DNA from: Idiomarinaceae bacterium HL-53 | Lineage (GTDB): Bacteria; Pseudomonadota; Gammaproteobacteria; Enterobacterales; Alteromonadaceae | Length of the DNA stretch: 64,000 nucleotides | Reading direction: 5' to 3' | Assembly: GCA_001458075.1 (NCBI GenBank) | Contig: LN899469.1 | Span: forward strand, 1,276,659 to 1,340,658 | In this document: piece by piece, positions 58,727-64,000 of the stretch | How the letters are laid out: each line of letters begins with the position of its first letter | Numbering within the stretch: position 1 is the first letter of the stretch | Notes under the pieces: model-generated | Told to the model about the DNA's origin: nothing | The model's database searches: none | Seen by the model: only the letters and a program-made list of their open reading frames with translations | Position numbers and translations under genes: made by a program

Positions 58727-60400
58727 ATGAAATTGCCACAAGTAACTCGTTTATGCCTAGCGATGGGGCTCAGTAGTATGCTCTTGGCTTGCACTCCAGC
58801 CTCTAATGAGAGCGCCTTGGAAACAGGTTCAAGTGAGTCTGTATTGGTCAATGGTGCCGAGGAAAGGCTGGATATTTATCAATCAGTGACGATGGACATT
58901 GATTTAAGTCATTTGTCGGAAAATCAGCGTCAAATGGTGGGGCTACTTATTGATGCGTCTGAGATTATGGACGATTTATTTTGGCAGCAGGCGTACCCAG
59001 GAAATCGTCAATCGCTGCTAGAGCGCATTCAAGACCCTGCGGTTCGTCATTTTGCCGAGATTAACTATGGCCCGTGGGATCGCCTGAATAGCGATACACC
59101 TTTTATTCAGGGTTACAGTGAGAAGCCTTTGGGAGCTAATTTCTATCCAGAAGATATGACTCGTGAAGAATTTGACGCGTTCTCTGACCCGCAAAAAGAT
59201 AGCCTTTACACACTGGTGAGAAGAAATGCAGACGGTGAACTCTATACCGTTCCATTCCATGAGGCATATGCAGCGCAATTGCAAGAAGCGGCAGATATCT
59301 TGCTCGCAGCGTCTGAGTTGGCCGAAGATGAGCAGTTCAAGAATTATTTAGTGATGCGTGCAGAAGCGTTACTAACGGATAACTATCAGCCTTCCGACTA
59401 CGCGTGGATGGACGTGCGCGATAATCTTGTAGACGTGATCATTGGTCCAATTGAAACCTATGAAGACCGTTTATTCGGTTATAAGGCTGCATTCGAATCT
59501 TATGTATTAATTAAAGACACCGAATGGAGTGAGCGCTTAGCGATCTATGCGCAAACATTGCCAAGTTTGCAAGCGGGATTACCGGTTCCTGAGGCCTATC
59601 GGGCAGAAACGCCCGGCTCCGACGCACAGCTCAATGCCTATGATGTCGTGTATTACGCTGGGCATTCGAATGCAGGGAGTAAAACTATTGCGGTGAACTT
59701 ACCGAACGACGAGGAAGTTCAGTTAGAAAAAGGAACGCGCCGTTCTCAGTTGAAAAATGCAATGAGAGCTAAGTTCGACGGGATTCTGGTACCTATTTCT
59801 GAGCTTTTAATTGTGCCAGAGCAGCGCCAACATATTACGTTTGATGCGTTCTTTGCGAATACAATGTTTCACGAGGTTGCGCATGGTCTAGGCATCAAAA
59901 ATACTATTGATGGTAACGGAACGGTGCGTGCGGCATTACGTGAATATGCTTCGCCACTAGAAGAAGGGAAAGCCGATATATTAGGTCTTTACATGGTCAC
60001 TCAGTTACTTGAAGAGGGAATTCTTACTGAGGGGCAGTTAGAAGACTATTATGTCACATTCCTCGCCGGTATCTTTCGTTCAGTTCGTTTCGGTGCATCG
60101 AGCGCTCATGGAATGGCGAATATGATTCGCTTTAATTACTTTGAACAAGAAGGCGCGTTTGTACGCAATGAAGCCGGGCAGTACGCGGTTAACATGGAAA
60201 ATATGCGTCGGGCTATGAATGGCTTATCGGAAAAAATTCTTGTCTTACAAGGCGACGGTGACTACGCAGGAGTCACTCAATTGTTCGACGACATGGGGCA
60301 TGTGAGTGAGCAATTGCAATCAGACTTAGAGCGCTTGTCTGCTGCTGAAATTCCGGTCGACGTTCATTTTGAGCAAGGGCGAGAGACTCTTGGGTTGTAA
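58727..60400 (+). CDS. M49-like (dipeptidyl peptidase III-type) lipoprotein metallopeptidase
   Basis: 557 residues. Lipobox LLAC places the lipidated cysteine at 22. Zinc motif HEVAH at 382-386 (HEXXH) with GLG after it, and EEGKAD at 412-417, matching the second M49 motif EECRAE/D. Most M49 enzymes have the hexapeptide HEXXGH; a few bacterial members have the pentapeptide seen here. It would clip dipeptides from peptides outside the inner membrane. Fits a proteolytic marine lifestyle. Monocistronic, with a terminator downstream. Confidence 0.85.
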   Translation: MKLPQVTRLCLAMGLSSMLLACTPASNESALETGSSESVLVNGAEERLDIYQSVTMDIDLSHLSENQRQMVGLLIDASEIMDDLFWQQAYPGNRQSLLERIQDPAVRHFAEINYGPWDRLNSDTPFIQGYSEKPLGANFYPEDMTREEFDAFSDPQKDSLYTLVRRNADGELYTVPFHEAYAAQLQEAADILLAASELAEDEQFKNYLVMRAEALLTDNYQPSDYAWMDVRDNLVDVIIGPIETYEDRLFGYKAAFESYVLIKDTEWSERLAIYAQTLPSLQAGLPVPEAYRAETPGSDAQLNAYDVVYYAGHSNAGSKTIAVNLPNDEEVQLEKGTRRSQLKNAMRAKFDGILVPISELLIVPEQRQHITFDAFFANTMFHEVAHGLGIKNTIDGNGTVRAALREYASPLEEGKADILGLYMVTQLLEEGILTEGQLEDYYVTFLAGIFRSVRFGASSAHGMANMIRFNYFEQEGAFVRNEAGQYAVNMENMRRAMNGLSEKILVLQGDGDYAGVTQLFDDMGHVSEQLQSDLERLSAAEIPVDVHFEQGRETLGL

Positions 60401-60429
60401 TACCTGACAGTGCGCAAGTTGTGAAATAG

Positions 60430-60470
60430 ACCACCAAGTTAGTGAAAAATACGAACTTGGTGGTTTTTTT
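60430..60470 (+). terminator. Terminator of the M49-like peptidase gene
   Basis: Perfect 11-bp stem ACCACCAAGTT/AACTTGGTGGT with a 13-base loop, then seven T. Confidence 0.88.
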
Positions 60471-60519
60471 GTGCCTATCGAACACCTTTATTTTTCATAA
60501 CTCTTTGTTTTTTATGAAC

Positions 60520-60622
60520 TTGAAAGAGTTGGCAAAAACCTTGCAAAATCCATTGCGTGAGTGATCCCCTGTGGTGAATTGGCACATCGTCGCAGCCATA
60601 TTCGGGCGATGTGCCATTTTTT
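60520..60622 (+). ncRNA. Candidate short transcript: promoter plus terminator hairpin before the DUF2884 gene
   Basis: TTGAAA (60520-60525), 18-bp spacer and CAAAAT (60544-60549) could start an RNA near 60556. A perfect 10-bp hairpin TGGCACATCG/CGATGTGCCA (60580-60616) followed by six T would end it near 60622, just 20 bases before the DUF2884 ATG. The product would be about 65 bases: either a small RNA or an attenuated leader of the DUF2884 mRNA. The hairpin and T run are seen; the promoter is weak. Confidence 0.4.
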
Positions 60623-60642
60623 AAGCAATAAGGAATAGAGAA

Positions 60643-61419
60643 ATGAGTTTATTAGCCGCTGGTTTACTAGCAAGTTCAGTTTCAGTTGGTGACACGAACA
60701 TCAACCTCAATGATCAGTGTCGCATGACCTTAAACCACGAATTACGTGTATCGTCGGAGCAAGTGACTTTAATTGATAACGAGCAAGAAGTATGGCGAAT
60801 TGATGCGCAAGGTGCGCTTTATATTAAAGGCGAATATTCAGAGCAACCTGAACACGTTCAAGATATGTTAGTAGAGTACAAGCAAGGTGTAGAGCGCCAA
60901 ACCGACGCAGTGATTTATGTTGTGGGTGAAGCGTTACATATTACGCATGAAGCGCTGACCAGTGTGTTTTCAGAAATGTTCAGTGAAAACCACCGTGTTG
61001 TCAGACGAATTGATGATCTTCAAGAAACCTTGAGTGTTGAGTTCGACAATATCGCGCAAACAGTTGGGAATGAAACGATTATTCGTGGGCAGGAGCTTGA
61101 TTCATTTGGTGATCGTTTAGGCGACACAATTGAGCATGAAGTCGATGAGATTGTTTCAAGCTCTATGGGTAGCATGTTGGTGATGATTGGTAAGGAACTT
61201 ATCAAAGGTGGCGGCGACATGCAGGAGTTCGAGCAACGTATGGAACGTATGGGCGAAAACTTGGAGTCTCGTATTGAAGAGCGGACCGCACGTATTGAAG
61301 AGCGGGCCGATCAAATGTGTGACGAGATGATGGCACTTAATGAATTAGAGGCAAATTTAGCGACCACTATCCCCGCATTTGCCAATTATCCTCTATTTCA
61401 AAATGTAGATGTGAATTAG
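60643..61419 (+). CDS. DUF2884 (YggN-like) exported protein
   Basis: 258 residues related to E. coli YggN: a short N-terminal hydrophobic part, a CRMTLNHELRV strand, WRIDAQGALYIKG (compare LVITPDGNVMYNGK), then a long helical region and a late conserved cysteine (DQMCDEM). The signal peptide is odd because it has no Lys or Arg before the hydrophobic core; an in-frame TAA 21 bases upstream rules out a longer start, and AAGGAA supports the ATG. Periplasmic role unknown. Confidence 0.82.
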   Translation: MSLLAAGLLASSVSVGDTNINLNDQCRMTLNHELRVSSEQVTLIDNEQEVWRIDAQGALYIKGEYSEQPEHVQDMLVEYKQGVERQTDAVIYVVGEALHITHEALTSVFSEMFSENHRVVRRIDDLQETLSVEFDNIAQTVGNETIIRGQELDSFGDRLGDTIEHEVDEIVSSSMGSMLVMIGKELIKGGGDMQEFEQRMERMGENLESRIEERTARIEERADQMCDEMMALNELEANLATTIPAFANYPLFQNVDVN

Positions 61420-61443
61420 GCTTTTACTCAGAAATGAGAGAAG

Positions 61444-61475
61444 AAGGCCACACGGGTTCCAGTGTGGCCTTTTTA
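61444..61475. terminator. Terminator after the DUF2884 gene
   Basis: AAGGCCACAC/GTGTGGCCTT, perfect 10-bp stem with an 8-base loop and T run on the plus strand; it may also stop transcripts from the BCCT pseudogene. Confidence 0.85.
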
Positions 61476-61477
61476 TA

Positions 61478-62138
61478 TTAATTCTCTGCTTTAGGATTTA
61501 AGTCTTCATCATGCTCGGCCATGTCCCACGGCAACGAAGCAGGAGAGTGATGCTTAAAGTGCAGATAGTTTTCGAACTGGTTCAGCACATCGTTAATAAT
61601 ATCTGCCGGCTCGAAGCCATACATATCGTAGGATTGACCTCCTTGGCACAGGAATACCTCAGCACGATAGTAATGCTCGTCTTGTTGACGCTTAGGTGCT
61701 ATCGCAAACTCAGGACGCAAGTAGCTTCTTAACCTTATCTCATAAGCAAAATCGATGCCCTCGCTCTAAACATTCCTTGCCAGCTTCTGTAATGAACGCC
61801 TCGCTAATACCACCCGAAGCGAGTGAATCGATCACCAAGGAGCCTGAGATGGCGAACCAGGTTGGAAAGCTATATTCAGGCTCTGCATGATCTGGCCCTA
61901 ACTTTATACGCCCCCATTTTGAGACTGCCACCAAAACAATAAACAATAAAAAGAGGGCAACGGAAAGCATGTAAAACCAGCCAAAATCTTGGGTAATTTT
62001 AGCGAGTAAATTCGAGAAAAATTCACCGGCCAGTTCAGAATTCGCAAGTGTACCGATCACGAGCAATGCAATTCCAGAGACTGCAGGGAAAAATACGGGA
62101 ATGAGTAAAGTAGAGTTCTAACGCTTTGTTTTGGGCAT
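61478..62138 (-). pseudogene. BCCT-family (betaine/choline/carnitine) transporter, decayed
   Basis: Start ATG at 62138 with GGAG 9 bases upstream, then TAG as codon 7 (62118-62120). The same frame goes on with IPVFFPAVSGIALLVIGTLANSE and the second helix as far as EYSFPTWFA, then jumps to SGSLVIDSLASGG, which in intact BCCT proteins lies some 300-350 residues later. The frame ends at 61740. The C-terminal cytoplasmic tail HYYRAEVFLCQGGQSYDMYG continues in another frame to 61478. So there is a nonsense codon, a large in-frame internal deletion and a frameshift. Intact relatives are 500-700 residues. Confidence 0.85.
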
Positions 62139-62308
62139 GCTTTTTTACTCCATGTAAAAAATAAGATGTTCCCTAGACTAGCAGCTGAGGGGATGTTTTC
62201 CAGTAAGCTCCTTGGCGATTGAAATGAAAAGAAACACTTTTTGAGCTGTTTTTGTGCCTGAAAATCGGTAGGATCAGCGAAATTTTAGTCACATTAGTTG
62301 TATTTTCT

Positions 62309-64000
62309 ATGAAATTTTTTCAACGCGTCATCCTTGCTGCGGTTATTTGTGCCGCCTCAATACAAGCTTTCGCCGAACAGATTCCACTTGCTAATTTTTT
62401 CAAGCAGGCTGAATTCGGTGACGTCGCCATTTCACCTTCGGGACAATACTTGGCAGTATCAACCCCAGGGGAAGACCGCCGTAATCTCGCTATTATCGAT
62501 ATTTCAGAAGGTGGGGGTATGCGTGTCACTGCCGCATTTAATATGCGAGGGGGTGAAAGCCCAGTCGGCCTATTTTGGGTAAATGATACGCGACTCTTAT
62601 TCCAATCTGAAATTACGGTTGGGAGCTTGGAACGACCTCAACGCACCGGTCGCGTGTACGCTATTAATGCAGACGGTACCAATCGACGCCAGCTTTTTGG
62701 CACACAGGTTGGCAGTTATGTAGGGCGCCGTATGAGCGTACTGAGCTATTTGCCAGAGGAGCCTGATTGGATTTTGATTCAGCATTGGGCAAGTGATCGG
62801 GCACAACCCATTGCACAGCGTATGAGTGTCGATGACGGTCGATTAGGCATGCGGGTGACTTCACCGCTTGAGCAAGGCGGCCTGTTGGTCGACCTAAATG
62901 ATGAAGTGCGTTTTGCCTACGGAAATAACGATGAAGACAAGCCTGTTTTTTCTTGGCGACCGAAGGGCAGTGAAGAATGGCAATCTTTTGACAATGAGTT
63001 TGGCAGTATTTCACCGATCGCGTTCTCTCGGTCTGGCGAGAGTGTCTATTTCTACTCGCGTGAGAGCGAAAGGCTCGGTGTCTATGAGATCAATCTCAGT
63101 AATAAACAAATTACGCCGGTTGTCGAGAGTGAGGACGTAGAGGTCGATACGAACTCGGGCCCATCGCCATTTTTAGGGGACGTTGCAGGAGAGGAAGTGT
63201 TAGCGGTTCGCTTCATGGACGGCAAACCTGAGTGGAAAGCGATCGACGAAAGTGCGTTTGAGGTGCAATGGTTACGCCAACTAGAAGCCATGTATGAGGG
63301 CTACTATGTGCACATTCATAACTGGACACGCGATGGTAAGAAAGCACTGGTATCAGTGCGCGGCGCCGGCACACGACCTGATTTCTTTTTACTGAATACG
63401 GAAACTCCCGAGTTAGCATTTATCGCTTCTGCGACGCCTTGGATTGATCCAACGCAAATGGCAACGGTTGAGCCTATTTCGTTTAAAGCGAGGGACGGGC
63501 TTGAAATTCATGGCTACATGACCTTGCCTAATGATCACGAGGAAGGTAAACCAATCCCCTTCGTCGTTTGGGTTCATGGCGGCCCTCATGGCCCGAGAGA
63601 CAGCTGGTCGTTTGACCCTTTCGTACAAGCCTTTGCAAACAACGGCTTTGGTGTGCTGCAGGTGAACTATCGCGGCTCCGGCGGCTATGGTATCGAGTTT
63701 GAAGAAATGGGTTACCGAGAATGGTATGGCAAAATGCAAGACGACGTCACAGACGGAACGCTGTGGGCTATGGAGCAAGGTTTTGCTGACCGCGAGAGAA
63801 CCTGTATCGCAGGTGCAAGTTATGGTGGTTTCGCAACCCTTGGGGGGATTACGAAAGAACCTGATTTGTATGCGTGTGCATGGGCATTTATCGGCGTGTA
63901 CGACTTGCCACTCATGAAGGAAGAAGGGAATATTCCGAGTTTTGAAGCGGGGCGTCGTTATTTAGATCGCGTGCTTGGCACAGATGCAGAGGAGTTAATC
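62309..64000 (+). CDS. S9 family prolyl oligopeptidase-type peptidase, 5' part
   Basis: Open to the window end; 564 codons seen. Signal peptide to about residue 23 (AFA). The N-terminal half is a WD40-like beta-propeller (GDVAISPSGQYLAV, DGTNRRQLF, SPIAFSRSGESVYFYSRES). The alpha/beta-hydrolase domain starts near 385, with WVHGGPHGPRDSW (oxyanion), YRGSGGYG and the nucleophile Ser504 in GASYGGF. The Asp and His of the triad lie beyond the window. It would cut peptides in the periplasm. The ribosome site is poor. Divergent from the BCCT pseudogene. Confidence 0.92.
   Translation, partial: MKFFQRVILAAVICAASIQAFAEQIPLANFFKQAEFGDVAISPSGQYLAVSTPGEDRRNLAIIDISEGGGMRVTAAFNMRGGESPVGLFWVNDTRLLFQSEITVGSLERPQRTGRVYAINADGTNRRQLFGTQVGSYVGRRMSVLSYLPEEPDWILIQHWASDRAQPIAQRMSVDDGRLGMRVTSPLEQGGLLVDLNDEVRFAYGNNDEDKPVFSWRPKGSEEWQSFDNEFGSISPIAFSRSGESVYFYSRESERLGVYEINLSNKQITPVVESEDVEVDTNSGPSPFLGDVAGEEVLAVRFMDGKPEWKAIDESAFEVQWLRQLEAMYEGYYVHIHNWTRDGKKALVSVRGAGTRPDFFLLNTETPELAFIASATPWIDPTQMATVEPISFKARDGLEIHGYMTLPNDHEEGKPIPFVVWVHGGPHGPRDSWSFDPFVQAFANNGFGVLQVNYRGSGGYGIEFEEMGYREWYGKMQDDVTDGTLWAMEQGFADRERTCIAGASYGGFATLGGITKEPDLYACAWAFIGVYDLPLMKEEGNIPSFEAGRRYLDRVLGTDAEELI

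Overview
The window is an almost fully coding 64 kb stretch of a gammaproteobacterial chromosome. Protein similarity that I recognise by eye, the gene orders (lptD-surA-pdxA-rsmA-apaG-apaH, rsmE-gshB-yqgE-ruvX, tkt-epd-pgk-fba, rpsU-dnaG-rpoD followed by the CAU isoleucine tRNA) and the wealth of peptidases suggest a marine Alteromonadales, most likely of the Idiomarina/Pseudidiomarina group. The genus is an inference; no search was run.

Layout. 1-5.9 kb: the last codons of erpA, a small secreted protein, pepQ, anmK with a MepM-like peptidoglycan endopeptidase, and tyrS. 5.9-14.6 kb (minus): an MCP and the classical lptD-surA-pdxA-rsmA-apaG-apaH operon. 14.7-21.5 kb: amgK-murU-djlA, then DUF3530, rluA, a PIN-PhoH protein, and a transglutaminase-like protein paired with an unknown small protein. 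21.7-26.9 kb: a flavin monooxygenase, then rsmE-gshB-yqgE-ruvX with metK (minus). 27.1-32.5 kb: a central carbon operon, tkt-epd-pgk-fba. 32.6-39.1 kb: DUF481 porin-like protein, orphan cNMP-binding protein, DUF47-pit phosphate transport, queA-tgt, PilZ. 39.1-43.4 kb: the macromolecular synthesis operon rpsU-dnaG-rpoD and tRNA-Ile2.

43.4-64 kb is more accessory. A truncated repeat of the tRNA is followed by a class II Fic protein whose promoter carries a perfect operator-like dyad. Then come an OsmC-YcaO fusion, a DUF3750 remnant, yjjX, an APC permease, a TPR/membrane-protein pair facing a NarL-type two-component system, an RND efflux pump, a diguanylate cyclase, an M49-like lipoprotein peptidase, DUF2884, a BCCT transporter pseudogene with three lesions, and an S9 peptidase that runs off the end.

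How the genes work together. AnmK, the MepM-like enzyme, AmgK and MurU together point to peptidoglycan turnover and direct MurNAc-to-UDP-MurNAc recycling. Epd and PdxA both belong to DXP-dependent vitamin B6 synthesis. SurA and LptD serve outer-membrane assembly. A perfect MetJ box marks metK. The least explained pieces are the tRNA repeat/Fic module, a nested-hairpin leader upstream of tkt, a possible small RNA upstream of the DUF2884 gene, and the unknown 96-residue protein with its transglutaminase-like partner.
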